Shown piece after piece: positions 32,721 through 43,739 of a stretch of DNA of 64,000 nucleotides. Location of the stretch: NCBI GenBank assembly GCA_033398695.1, contig CM065815.1:12864501-12928500 (forward strand), written 5' to 3'. The DNA is from Orobanche coerulescens. Its lineage: Eukaryota; Streptophyta; Magnoliopsida; Lamiales; Orobanchaceae. The notes beneath the pieces are model-generated. The model was not told the origin of the DNA, made no database searches, and worked only from the letters and a program-made list of their open reading frames with translations. The position numbers and the translations under genes were made by a program. Position 1 is the stretch's first letter, and every line of letters starts with the position of its first letter.

Positions 32721-33542
32721 TTGATACCTTCTCCGTCCTTTGCTAAAGACTCGACACAAAATATTTGCTTCTTACAAAGAATTCAGGGGGGCGTTTGTGG
32801 ACCTATTCAACTAGAGTGCGGACCATTCAGATACTTTATGGTTCTAGTTGATGCATCGACTCGATGGTCACATGTCGCTCTGCTATCCATAAGAAATGAT
32901 GCATTTGCTAAATTCTTAGCACAAATCATCAAGTTACGGGCTAACCACCCCGACTTTCTAATCTCATCATTAAGATTGGACAACGCTGGTGAGTTTACGT
33001 CAAAGTCCTTTGACGAGTATTACATGTCGATTGGGATTGAAGTTGAACATCCTGTCCTCCATATGCATTCGCAGAATGGCCTTGCTGGGTCTATGATTAA
33101 GCGGTTACAACTTATTGCCCGTGCATTGGTATTGCGCACCAACTTGCCGATTTCTGCGTGTGGTTATGCAATTTTGCATGCGGCTATACTTATTCGCTTT
33201 CGACCCACTGCCAATCAACCGTTAAGTGTATACCAGTTGGTAACTGGATATAAGCCTGATATTTCACACATACACATTTTCGGTTGTGCAGTCTATGTGC
33301 CAATTATGCCTCCACAACGTACTAAAATGGGTCCGCAAAGACGATTAGGTATATACGTTGACTATGAATCGCCTAAAATTATCCGCTATTTGGAACCTTT
33401 GATAGGAGATCTGTTTACTGCAAGATTTGCAGACTGTCACTTTGATGAGACAAACTTCCCGTCGTTAGCGGGAGAGAGGAACCGAACGATTCCAGTTGAA
33501 CGCCAGGAAATTGTCTGGTGTGCTCCCTCTTTACCTCATTAA
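32721..33542 (+). pseudogene. Copia integrase core
   Basis: GPFRYFMVLVDASTRWSHV and SLRLDNAGEFTS carry the two core aspartates, and the HMHSQNGLAGSMIKR region is where copia has the catalytic Glu (QNG-x-AE); here Ala-Glu has changed to Ala-Gly. HIFGCAVYVPI and the GFVGYE-like C-terminal region are visible. It is non-functional by stop codons up- and downstream and by the altered catalytic position. Confidence 0.85.
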
Positions 33543-34178
33543 GATCCCCGCATGGCTCAATCCGAGTTGGAAGTGCAACATATTCTCAGTCTTTAGAAAG
33601 TTGTGGATTCGATGCCTGACAACTTTACTGATACTGCGAAAGTGACAAGATCTACCATTCCCGCTGCGAATGTTCCTGCAAGGTTAGAAGTCCCAGTTAT
33701 AGGGCAAGGTTCATCCTCCTAAAGGAATGATGCCCCCGGCATCCATCTTAGTGGTGGGACGGCTGCTTCGGCTGCTCTTATCCCTGCTCAAAAGAGGGGG
33801 AGGCCAGTGTGTACAAAAGATACCAAACTTCGAAAGAGAAGAGGAACGGAGGCATAAAATCCTCTCATTATCGACACAGTGATTCCGTCACATGATATTA
33901 TCTCTAACTACGGATATGTCCTCGAATAAATAATGGAACAATCGACGGACGCTTCAGAAACTTTGTTGATGTAAGAGAATAAAGAAATCTCGATACAATG
34001 TACGAGTGAATACGTACTATTGGACAGGTCGTCCACGCTAGTCGATGATGCTTTAGCCTACTCCGTCACTCAAGATTTTATTGAAGATGATGATGCTGAG
34101 CCGTGCTCGGTTGCTGAATGTCAACAACGAGCCGATTGGCCGAAATGGAAAGATGCAATGTAAGTTGAACTAGACTCA

Positions 34179-34841
34179 ATGGCTAAACGTGAGATATTTG
34201 GCCGTATCGAGCCAGTATCCATGGGCGTTAAACCAGTTGGACATAAGTGGGTCTTTGTTCGTAAACGCAATGATAAGAATGAGGTCATGCATTACAAAGC
34301 GAGACTAGTTACCCAAGGCTTCTCGCAATGCCCTGGCATTGATTACGAGGAGACATATTCTCTCGTTATGGACATCATCACTTTCCACTACTTAGTCAGT
34401 TTGGTAGTGCCCGAAAAACTAAATATGCAGCTTATGGATGTGGTTACAGCGTATCTTTATGGGGATCTAGATACGGATATTTATTTGAAAGTCCCCGAAG
34501 GGATTTCGTTGCCCAAATCAAGTAGCTCTAAGCTACGGAGTGCTTACGCTGTGAAACTGCGTCGTTCACTGTATGGGTTGAAACAATCCGGAAGGATGTG
34601 GTACAACCTCCTACGTAAATACTTGATTCGGAAGGGATACAAGAACAATGATATCTGCCCATGCATTTTTGTGAAAAGAACAGATACAGGATTCGTGATT
34701 ATAGTCGTCTATGTAGATGACATGAATGTTATCGGTACCATAAATGAGGTCAATGAAATGGCCTACCACCTTAAATCCGAATTCGAGATGAAAGACCTGG
34801 GGAGGACTCGATTCTGCTTGGTCTTAGAGCTAGAACATTGA
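34179..34841 (+). pseudogene. Copia reverse transcriptase
   Basis: KWVFVRKRNDKNEV, YKARLVTQGFSQ, MDVVTAYLYGDLD, RSLYGLKQSGRMWY and the catalytic YVDDM are in order, a near full-length copia RT core. The frame ends at 34839-34841, with the connection to RNase H shifted and stop-containing (34842-35155). Confidence 0.9.
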
Positions 34842-35155
34842 GATGATGTTATACTCATTCATCATCTGCCCATGTCCAGAAAATGCTCAGGCAATTTAGT
34901 ATGGACAAGGCACATGCTCTTGCTACCCCCATGGTTGGTCGAAGTCTGGAAATGAACAATGATCCGTTTCGTCCTAAAGAGGAGGATGAATAGGTCCTTG
35001 GAGCAGAAACACCATATCTTAGCGCAATCGGTATATTGTTGTATCTGGCATAATGTACTCGCCCAAACATCGCATTCTCTGTAAATCTGTTAGCGAGATT
35101 TAGCTCCGCTCCCACAATAAGGCATTGTAATGGAGTAAAACACATCTTTCTATAC

Positions 35156-35854
35156 TTGAAAGGCTCCTCTGATCTTGAATTGTTCTTTCCCTATGCAAGA
35201 GAGAGCGATATTCCGAAAGGAATTGTTTCAGTTAAGACGATGCATACCGACCATCGATCTTCCTCTGATATTGCAGCTAAGCATGTCAGCTTGACTACCA
35301 GAAGTGCTAATGCAAGCAAGCTTACCCTCTATACAGAGAATCCTAACAATATGTTAGTTGGATTTGCTGATGCCTGTTATCTCTCTGACCTGCACAAAGA
35401 AGGTTCCCAAACTAGTTATGTGTTCACCATTGGGAATACGACGATATCTTGGCGATCTACCAAGCAGACCCTGGTTGCTACTTCCGTGAACCATGCAGAG
35501 ATAATTGCATTGCACGAGTTCGTAAAGGAGTGCGTTTGGCTTCAGTCAGTCATAGACCATATACGAGGAACTTGTGGATTAGAGCCTATTACAACAACTC
35601 CTACTTGCATCTTTGAGGACAATGCGGCATGCATTGAGCAGATGAAGTTAGGTTTCATTAAGGGTGACAAAACCAAACATATCGCGCCGAAGTTCTTTTA
35701 CAATCAGCAACAACAGAAATTGCTGAATATCGAAGTGAAACAAGTGAGTTCCGATGAGAATATCGCAGACTTGTTCACTAAGTCTCTGCCAAAATATACA
35801 TTTGAGAAACATGTGAGAAGCATCGGCATGTGTCGATTACCCGAGCTCAACTAA
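35156..35854 (+). pseudogene. Copia RNase H
   Basis: GFADACYLSD, SWRSTKQTLVATSVNHAEI, FEDNAACIEQMK and DLFTKSLP are the copia RNase H landmarks. The frame ends normally at 35852-35854. A purine tract CAGGGGGAG follows at about 35890. Confidence 0.9.
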
Positions 35855-35936
35855 TGATAGCTCGTTGGAATGAGTTGTTATGTATACTTCAGGGGGAGTA
35901 TACTTCACATGATTCTGGCATTTGTAGTTAGTGCGT

Positions 35937-37513
35937 TGATAAGTGTCAGTTTTATACACTTATCCGTGATTAGTATTGATATATTCCACCCATAATTATG
36001 AGCTAGTCGACTTGTTTTTGTTTTAAATTAATTAGTTTTTAATAATTTTATTTTTATAGGATGAAGATATAAATTTAGCCTTAATCGGATTGAATTACTG
36101 ATTTACTCAAGAAATAACATGTTTATAAAATATTCTATATATTGATTTTTTTATGTATTCATGTTGTAGAGATTTTTGATACGAGTTCGACAGTCTTTCC
36201 GGATTCAAAATCAGAGTTATATATCAAAAGTTATCATCCGAAGAAGATTTGGGGCGAAAACGCAAGAGCCTAAGAAATTCTGGGCTGAAAATGAAGTCTG
36301 AAACTCCATACGGGCATACAAATAAAGTTACGGCCGTAACTCACACAACAACTAATATGCAAAAAGTCGAAGCCATGATATGGCCGTAACTCTTGACAGA
36401 TGTATGACCATTTTTAAATCTTTTATACTTTTGGTCTATCATTGAGGGGATGGCTGTCCTTGATCCGATCTAATGTAATAATGCTGGAGTTTTGGAGCTA
36501 TTAGATGACTTTAGGTGTATAAATAGACCCCTTAGATCCATCATTAATCATCCTTCATCTTATATTTTTCCTACTTTGTAATATTTTTCTTTGTGTGAAG
36601 AACACACCTGTGTTCTTGAGAGTGTATGTAATAATGGTTTAGCTTATGTTGTTGGGGGAGTTTATTGCTTCTTTCTCCTTTATCTACTAAGGGAGTTAGT
36701 ATTAATTCTTTCCCTTTTTCAACTAATAATGACCACTCAAGCTTGTAATATGTTGAATAAACCCTTCATGGGGCTAAGTTATCCTTAGTTGGGATTATAA
36801 ACATGGTTTGTCATGTTATTTAAGTTTGTATAAAGATCTATTATGGATTACTTATTATTGTGTGTAATTTTCATTGTTTTACCAATCTTTATTTATTTGG
36901 CCAATAAATGATGATATTTATGGTCTTCATATGTTTCGAAAGAAAATATGTTTGATTAGATCAAATGATCTTCACTCTAAGTTGTTCTAGGGGATAGAAA
37001 TATACCTCTAGACCTTAGATGGTTCTTTGAGTTATTTTCACTAAACCTAATGCTATGTATTGAAGCCAATCAACATAGAAATATAGTGTATTGATTCAAT
37101 ATATAAGGGGCGTTTTGACATTCGAAAGAGAAACCGTCTTTTTAATAAAAATCGAATTTACACAATATAATAAGTAAATTCATCTTATGATCTTCTATAC
37201 ATCTCCTATAACTAATGATGAACTAAGTTTGTAATCCCAACTATTTTATTTTACCTTTAATTAATCTATTATTAAGTGCAATCTTTCATTTCCTTAAATT
37301 TTAGTACTATTATTGCATTTTCCTTGCAATTGTTTAACCAAACTCTTTAATTGTGTGTTTCCCTCATCTAAATCTCCATAACAAATAGATCATAGTGTAT
37401 AATTCAATACATAACCTAACTTACTCATGGGATCGATAAATCGGACTCAAAAAGTCCACTTACTACTTGATACGATATCGTGCACTTGCGATAGTTACAC
37501 AAAAGACGTGTCA
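35937..37513 (+). repeat. 5' LTR of a second Athila-like element (Athila-2)
   Basis: The segment begins TGATAAGTGTCAG and ends GACGTGTCA immediately before a tRNA-Asp-type PBS. It carries a 14-bp palindrome GTTACGGCCGTAAC at 36327, a degenerate copy near 36379 and a TATA box TATAAATAG at 36518. No matching 3' LTR is in the window, so the element is truncated or continues beyond 64000. Confidence 0.8.
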
Positions 37514-37519
37514 AGTTTT

Positions 37520-37537
37520 TGGCGCCGTTGCCTGGGA
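37520..37537 (+). other. Athila-2 primer binding site (tRNA-Asp type)
   Basis: TGGCGCCGTTGCCTGGGA follows the LTR by 6 bp and matches the Athila site with one change. Confidence 0.88.
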
Positions 37538-37825
37538 AGTATAAGTGTTATTTTTAAAATTTTACATTGTAAACTATTGTTATAGATACAATTTCTCGAC
37601 ATTGTAACTTAGTACTCAATTATATTTGTCCGGTCAAGTGGCGGATAACGGTACTCCGTGACTATTAAAGTCGGATTTTTTAGTTTCCCACTTGTAGATA
37701 TTTTCCCCTTTAAGTTTTATTTTTATTTTTTTATCATGGAAGAAACTTTGAAAAGTATTGAAAAGTGATTTTCCTTTCTTAGCAAAAAAATTATTTTAAA
37801 AATTTACAAGACAAGACTTGAAAGG

Positions 37826-38281
37826 ATGAGGTTGCTTATGAATAAAAGCATACCTTTCGACATTAGATTCATTATTAAAGCCAAAGTGAGAATAGCAAGT
37901 GAATTCACAGAAATACCTACTAGATTTTTACCAGGGCGTGAAAAAAGTTCATATGCCAAGAAACGACGAGCAAAGATAATAGCCGTTTGCTATAAATGTG
38001 CTAGATGGAACTGTAATTTAAAATGTCGATCTCTAGGAATTCCATCTACAAACAGAGAAGATGAAATTCAGTTCATTAAGGATGGTCTGAATAAAGAGAA
38101 TTTAGCTAATATCGAAATTTCTCTTGACACGCATCCTAGTGGACTCGTACATTACGGAATTCGATGTTTGTGGAATAAATTCAAACCAGAATATGAACAA
38201 CGTCTTGAGAATCTGACGTCAAAAGACCCTGTTTGCCAATTTGTAAGAAAATTGGATGGGAAGCTTCTCCCCGACTCTTAG
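37826..38281 (+). CDS. Unrecognised 151-residue Cys-rich ORF in Athila-2
   Basis: I do not recognise this protein. It opens with a basic, hydrophobic-patched N-terminus (to about residue 45), then KKRRAKIIAVCYKCARWNCNLKC (four cysteines within 14 residues, a possible metal site near residues 53-66), and a charged helical C-terminal half ending LLPDS. It lies 290 bp downstream of the PBS, where Athila gag would start, but shows no Gag motif. It could be a remnant of captured host coding sequence or an element-specific gene. Uninterrupted length and composition support real coding origin. Confidence 0.45.
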   Translation: MRLLMNKSIPFDIRFIIKAKVRIASEFTEIPTRFLPGREKSSYAKKRRAKIIAVCYKCARWNCNLKCRSLGIPSTNREDEIQFIKDGLNKENLANIEISLDTHPSGLVHYGIRCLWNKFKPEYEQRLENLTSKDPVCQFVRKLDGKLLPDS

Positions 38282-38605
38282 AAGGAGTTTAAGCTGTTTC
38301 TGAACGTAAAATCAGAGGAAGATGTGAGCCACAATCACAAATACTGTGCATACGCGTGAGTATCTTTTATTTTTGTCATATGGTGAGATTTTTTGAATAA
38401 AAAAGTGATGCGCAATAAATGCATTCATTATTCTATTGAGTAGTTGAAGCGCAATTAACGCAATCATAGATCTTTTAAATCTTTTTACCTTATTTTTCTT
38501 CTATAAATAAACATTGTCTTGTTTCTTTTATTCATCCCTCAAACTTGTACTTTTCTCTTTTTCTCTCAAATAAGTTTCTTTTTAAAAATAGAATCATCAT
38601 CTTCC

Positions 38606-39173
38606 ATAAAAAGATTTAACTCAGTCTGCATTTTTGGTGGAGCTAGTTATGAAACAGAGGCATGCTTTACTGAGCAGCCCACAACTTGGGTCGTACCTTA
38701 GGAGAAAAATGCATTCATGTAGTTTACGGAGGAGGAAGACTAGGATTAATGGGACGCCCTGCTGCTGCTGCCTATATGGAAGGAGTAAAAGTATTGGGAA
38801 TAATTCCATAACCTCTGCTGAAAGTAAAATCACCGGGGCAACTATTGGAGATGAGTTTAGAGCTGTAAATATGCAAGATCGCATAACTCACATGATGAAT
38901 AATTCTGACGCCTTTATCACCCTTCCCAGTGGTTTTGGTACTCTTGAGGAACTTTTTCATGTGGTTACCAGAGCCCAGCTAAATGTTCATAAAAAATCAA
39001 TAGGTCTGCTTAATATCAATGGTTTCTTTGATGGTTTACTATCTTTCATCGACTACTCTGTTGATAAAGGTTTTATTTCCGAGCGTGCTAAACGAAGCAT
39101 AGTCGTTGTAACAACACCAGAAGAACTAATCAATAACTCATTGAATTTGTTCCTCAACCAGATCCAACTCTAG
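38606..39173 (+). pseudogene. Intronless LOG-like cytokinin phosphoribohydrolase copy
   Basis: LOG enzymes release active cytokinin bases from riboside monophosphates in the cytosol. Here the family signature is spread over frames: SVCIFGGASYE at the start, then VYGGGRLGLMG and VLGIIP in a second frame, then IGDEFRAV, HMMNNSDAFITLPSGFGTLEELF, AQLNVHKKSIGLLNINGFFD, LLSFIDYSVDKGFIS and TTPEELI in the first frame again. The catalytic PGGxGTxxE motif reads PSGFGTLEE, with the first Gly replaced. At least two frame changes and a stop show it is dead. The sequence is continuous with no introns, whereas plant LOG genes have several, so it looks retro-copied. A TATA-like TATAAATAA is at 38502. Confidence 0.75.
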
Positions 39174-39703
39174 CTAATATTGTCTGGATGGAATATTTTA
39201 CCGTGAGAAAACGAAAAGTAGATTCATTCCTCTCCCTTTGATAAGCCATATCGGACCTATTGTTATTTTTACTTTCGGTCGTGTGTAAAAATCGTGCTAA
39301 ATGATGGCAGCTTAAGGAGTTTCTTTTTGATCTCTTGATGCGCATCTATTGGCGATTTATGTATTGTTATTTTATTGCGGTAATTTTCATTATTTGTTTT
39401 TAATAAAAGCATTGATGGAAGCGTAAGGCGACTCTTCGGACTTTCTTGAAGCGCATCTTAAAAATTATGTTATACTTCCGGGTGTTTTTTTATTTTTTAT
39501 TTTTTCTTCTGTTGTTTGCCTCGTATTTTTTTTCTTGCAGATCCAAAAAGTCGTTAGCACAAGCATCAACATTCATAACAGAGAGTATTCTCCTTTTCTC
39601 CCTTGCTTTTTATTATTTTTTTAAACTGATGGCGGTTTCTTTTTCAAGTTTGGGGGTTGTGTGTTTTGATTATTTTGGTGTATTTGGTATTTTGGTGTTG
39701 TTG
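39174..39703 (+). other. Athila-2 internal noncoding remainder
   Basis: No coding signal. It contains GATGCGCA and GAAGCGCA motifs also found left of the LOG-like copy, and CAAGTTTGGGGG near 39648, like the purine tract of Athila-1. It is then cut by the first Tat LTR. Confidence 0.5.
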
Positions 39704-40776
39704 TGTCGAGATTTATACACCTCAACAGGTGATCGGCACAAATATCGGGCGACCGAACCAGAGTCAAATAGACCAAGGCATACTTGCCGATCGAAGGACC
39801 CAGAACATGACCCAACGCCGGGCGATCGACTCCCAAGGCGATCGTCTCCCGGCAACTAGCGATCGTCTCAAGTGCCCGATCACGAACGACCGCCTCATGC
39901 CCTGAAAAGCCAACATCCGTCAAGTCTACAAAGACTGAATCACGAAGCAAGAACCCATGTGCAGATCCGCAAATGGCGCCGCAGAACATGGATCGTTGAC
40001 TCCCGCCCATCAGCAGCTGTCAGTGACAAGGACGGCCTCACCTACCGACAGACCCACCGAAAGGTCCTAGGTGGGCCCTCCCAAGACAGCGATATAGACG
40101 CGTGTTGGCCTCTCATTGGTTCGCACATCCGGCTGCCAGCAGCAGCTGCGGACTTCAAGGAGACCAACCCATGTGCTAAAGACGATCGCCCACTTATTAT
40201 AATACAACAGAGGCGATCGCCCAGCGACTCCCAGTCCTATAAATAGAGAACCTCCAGCAACTGGAGAAAGGTTCAGAAATTCAGACTCTCGGCTTTCTCT
40301 TGAATCTATCCAGAATTTCTCTCTCAGAACCTCTTAACCAAAAGACGGTCGGCAAAAACGAGAACTCCCTACAGTTCAGAGAACTCCAGATTTAAAGGTT
40401 CACAAGTGCAGAAACTACTTCATACGAGAGTTCAGTTAATTCTCTGAGTGAGAGACCGTCGATTTCTCATAGTCAACACAGCACTTCATCGTTGTTACAA
40501 GAACTCACAGAGCATCAACTCTGTTTCTTCCGACAATCTTCAGCACTCAAGAGATAAGATAACTAGGGTCTTTACACTCATTGTAATTGTACTAACATTA
40601 ATATTTGTACTCTCAAGTATTCGTATTAATAATATCTCGCGAGAGCATTCAAGCCTGGGACTAACAACTCCGACAAATCTTGTGTTATTTACTTCCCCAC
40701 GGACGTGCTCTCGCATTTTGTTTGTTACTCGACCATTCCAGCATATCATCTCCGGATAATATTTTGAGTAACAACA
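39704..40776 (+). repeat. Tat LTR 1
   Basis: It starts TGTCGAGATTTATACACC and ends GAGTAACAACA before the PBS (end uncertain by 3 bp). CGATCG sites occur at 39788, 39823, 39839, 39860, 40183 and 40214, the last inside GCGATCGC at 40213. A TATA box TATAAATAG is at 40238, 25 bp after that palindrome's start. Confidence 0.88.
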
Positions 40777-40778
40777 AT

Positions 40779-40796
40779 TGGCGCTAGAAGAAGGGC
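40779..40796 (+). other. Tat primer binding site
   Basis: TGGCGCTAGAAGAAGGGC begins 2 bp after the LTR. It recurs at 48006 and 52880. The tRNA was not identified with certainty. Confidence 0.75.
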
Positions 40797-40902
40797 ATCT
40801 TAACCTTCATTTTCATTCCGACCGTCTCAAAGAACACTCGGTGTTCTCTGGGGCATATACTTGGAGAAACACTCACTGTTCTTCAAAGAAAAACTTTCAA
40901 TC

Positions 40903-42480
40903 ATGACGTCTGCCACCACATCGAAGAGAGCCACTCTCCGATCCGCCGGACGCCTTATTTCAGCTCGATCCAAGCCCCGACCTACGGCAGAGGGTAGCCG
41001 CGGTGACGTGAAACTCTCGATCCCGCACCTGAGGGACGGCCCCAGCCTCTCGCTCGACCAGTTCCAAATCGCAGAACAGATCGAGGAGGCTATGGCCATC
41101 CTAAGGGAGCGACGAAGAGCATGCGAAATGCACGCTATAACCCCCTCGGCCATCCGCAGCGCGGGCAAACGGAAGCTCAAGGGGTTACTGGTTGAGCGAT
41201 CGTCAGGAAGCCCCGATTCGTGAGAAAAGGCTCTCGCGAGGCCGGACGGTTCCGTCTTCAGCCGCTTAGGAAGCGATCCATCATGGCGACCGGAGCATTA
41301 TGGCCCCAACCACGAGACGACGGAATCCGAGTCCGTCACCAGGAGTTCGGCATACCCAACTCCCAACCAAATACGATGCGGCCGTTTGGCCCTCATCCGC
41401 CGAAGAGTCGAGCCACGCGGCAAGGACATCATCGACAGCGAAGCCAGGGTATCAGTACTTGATCGCCTCGGCTCCCGCTCCGAGTGCCTAGCCGTCAGCA
41501 TCCAGGCCTCGGCGATGGCCACTATGCAGCGCCAACTCGACGAGATGAAAGCGCTCATAGAAACTGGGGCAAACGCCAGTAGAAAGATTATCGGACCGAC
41601 TGAGCCACTCGCGGTCCACATCGAGCTTGCCCCCGTGCAACCAAGGACCGCTCCACCCAAAACACCTTTGTATGAAGGATGATCGGACCCCGAGACTCAC
41701 CTAAGCAAGTTACGGATTTACATGACCGGGTGCGGGGCATCAGATGCGACCAAGTGCCGAATATTCCCGTTAACGTTGGGCGAGTTGGCCCATAGGTGGT
41801 ACGTCTCACTACCACCGCGATCAATCATTTCCTTTGAGAAACTGGCGAGTGAGTTCATGTCATACTTCACCGCCAAGGTCGCCAGACCAGAAGGCCCCCA
41901 CCGCATGATGAAAATCAGGTAGGGGGAAGACAAATCCGATGCAGATTACATCAACCGGGTGGATGAAATAGTCCTCACCGGTGAGCCCATCAGTGACGAG
42001 CTCGCTCTCTACTCGGTCCTGGGGGGATTCTATAGTCATTCACCCATGTTTAGGCACCTCACAAATGACATCCCCCCGACCTACGCGATCTTCCGCGCTA
42101 AGGCTGCCGATTTTCTGGCCAGGCATAGACTGCTCACCCTCCGCCTAGGCGAGGTGAAGCCACCTCCCGTCCAAAAGACGGCGATCGTCAAAACCAACAA
42201 GGCGGTCGCCAAGCCACCCGGTGATTTCAAGTCCTTCGAGGATGTGGAAGCCCATCTCCTCCACAAGTTCAACCGAACTCCGGCCCACATTTTTTACGCC
42301 ATCAAGGGGCGCGAACCGCTAAGAAAGCCAAAGGCGATAAGGGACAACGGTCATCTAGACCACAATAAATATTGTGCGTACCACAAGAGTCCCGGCCACA
42401 GCACCAACTAATGTCGCGACCTCCTCAAACAACTCTGGAGATTGTTCGAGGAGGGCAAGCTGGACAGTTTATTGACTTAG
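40903..42480 (+). pseudogene. Tat gag, copy 1
   Basis: A single frame from ATG 40903 (MTSATTSKRATLRSAGR) covers a long N-terminal region with RQLDEMKALIETGANA, the retrotransposon Gag domain (CRIFPLTLGELAHRWYVSLP), ALYSVLGGFY, and a CX2HX4HX4C finger near 42375. In-frame stops at 41221 (TGA), 41680 (TGA), 41920 (TAG) and 42409 (TAA) break it. By comparison with copies 2 and 3, three of the four are single C-to-T changes (CGA, CAG, CAA). The frame would end at 42478-42480. No protease or RT follows. Confidence 0.82.
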
Positions 42481-42699
42481 CCGGTGCCCCATCAATCTCC
42501 CGATACGGTCGCCAGAGTCGAATGCGACAAGCCAGAAAGCTCATACGAGTCGGCCCCTCGATTAACCTCGGCGGCCGGATCTGCGTGCTTTAATCAAGAG
42601 GTGGGAACTTCGGAAGTCTTTCCCCGATCCCCACCACGTCAAACCAAAGGCTACTGCCTGAGCAACGCTTCGAAAAAGAGGACGACCCGCTCGCCCCCT

Positions 42700-43170
42700 A
42701 AAGTTTGTCATTTAACATGATGGACCTAGGCAGCGATCGCCTCCTTAACACAATGTATACCGTCGAGGATCGCCAACTAACATGACGGTCCGAGTTAGAA
42801 AAGTGCCGCCATGGAAGCAAAGGTCGATGAAACCGACGATCCGTCCATGCAAGGTCCCTTTGGGCTCGCCCTTCGTTTAAATACGAGGCGGGCGTAGCCA
42901 AAGGGCCCTCCAAAACAAATCTGTGGACACGTTCGCTCGCCCTCAAAGGTCCATCACCTAACATGGTGGATCCAGACAATGCGACGCATCCCTCCCCCGT
43001 CACAACGTATACCATAGAGGATCGCCATCTAACATGACGGTCCGAGGTAAAAAATGCTAACAATCCACGGTCGTGGAGTCGATTAATCCGACGACGCCCC
43101 ATGCAAGGACTCCTCCAGACCAAGACCGCACGCCCTTCGTTTAAATACGAAGCGGGCGCAGCCTACGGAG
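42700..43170 (+). repeat. Tat tandem repeat region, copy 1
   Basis: Two degenerate units of about 245-260 bp share CTAACATGACGGTCCGAG, GTATACCGTCGAGGATCGCC and CGCCCTTCGTTTAAATACGA. This is noncoding sequence between gag and the antisense ORF. The same structure recurs at 50630-51110. Confidence 0.75.
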
Positions 43171-43739
43171 GACCCTCACAATTAAGTGAATCGCGAGAAG
43201 TTGGCCATCAGACGGAATGGCGCTCGCGGACAAGATATGGTCGTGGAGGTCGGTTCCATCGAACTCCGCAATCGTACATGGTTCCTATAGGCCGGAATGG
43301 TCGGACTTCCTCGAGGAATCTGCAAAATTGAAGACCGCTCACTCAACGATTCATTTTCGTCCCCTTACTTTCACTAAGTAAAAAAAATCAAGGGGGAAGG
43401 GCGGAGCTATGTATACCACGATCGTCCCTACCCAATTACTTGTACGGCGATCGACATTGTTCAGATGTATGTGCAGCGATCGACTTTGTTGTAAAAGTTA
43501 TCAATATGAGTTTATCAATTCACTTGGAGCTATACACGCAACAATCTTTCCTCACACACTTGTATAAAGTCATGCAAAGACTCAGAAAGACAATCATTCA
43601 AGCAATAAACCAGAGAAGCAAATATCCATTTCATTACTTGGAATGCAAAAGTACAAGCACGGTCACCCGAAGGCAGAAGTACAAGGAAAGCTACAAAAAT
43701 ACAAGCCAATTACAAAAACAAAAAGAAGGACGTAAAACC
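43171..43739 (+). other. Noncoding spacer with purine-rich tract
   Basis: It contains AATCAAGGGGGAAGGGCGGA at about 43387, which resembles a polypurine tract but is not followed by an LTR. Otherwise nothing is recognised before the antisense ORF. Confidence 0.4.

Larger units (their letters stand above)
5150..35936 (+). mobile_element. Degenerate Ty1/copia retrotransposon, host of the nested elements
   Basis: The outermost element reads LTR end, leader, gag (6441-7183), then after the Athila insertion the gag zinc knuckle (29348), protease (32013), integrase (32721), reverse transcriptase (34179), RNase H (35156) and a purine tract (about 35889). Protease-integrase-RT-RNase H is the copia order. 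All domains carry stops or shifts. No second LTR is seen: the second Athila-like LTR begins about 40 bp after the purine tract. The left boundary is approximate because there is no 3' LTR for comparison. Confidence 0.8.

Noticed and set aside
38606..39173. LOG-like sequence as a functional gene
   Set aside because: The family motifs fall in different frames, there is an internal stop, and PGGxGT has become PSGFGT.
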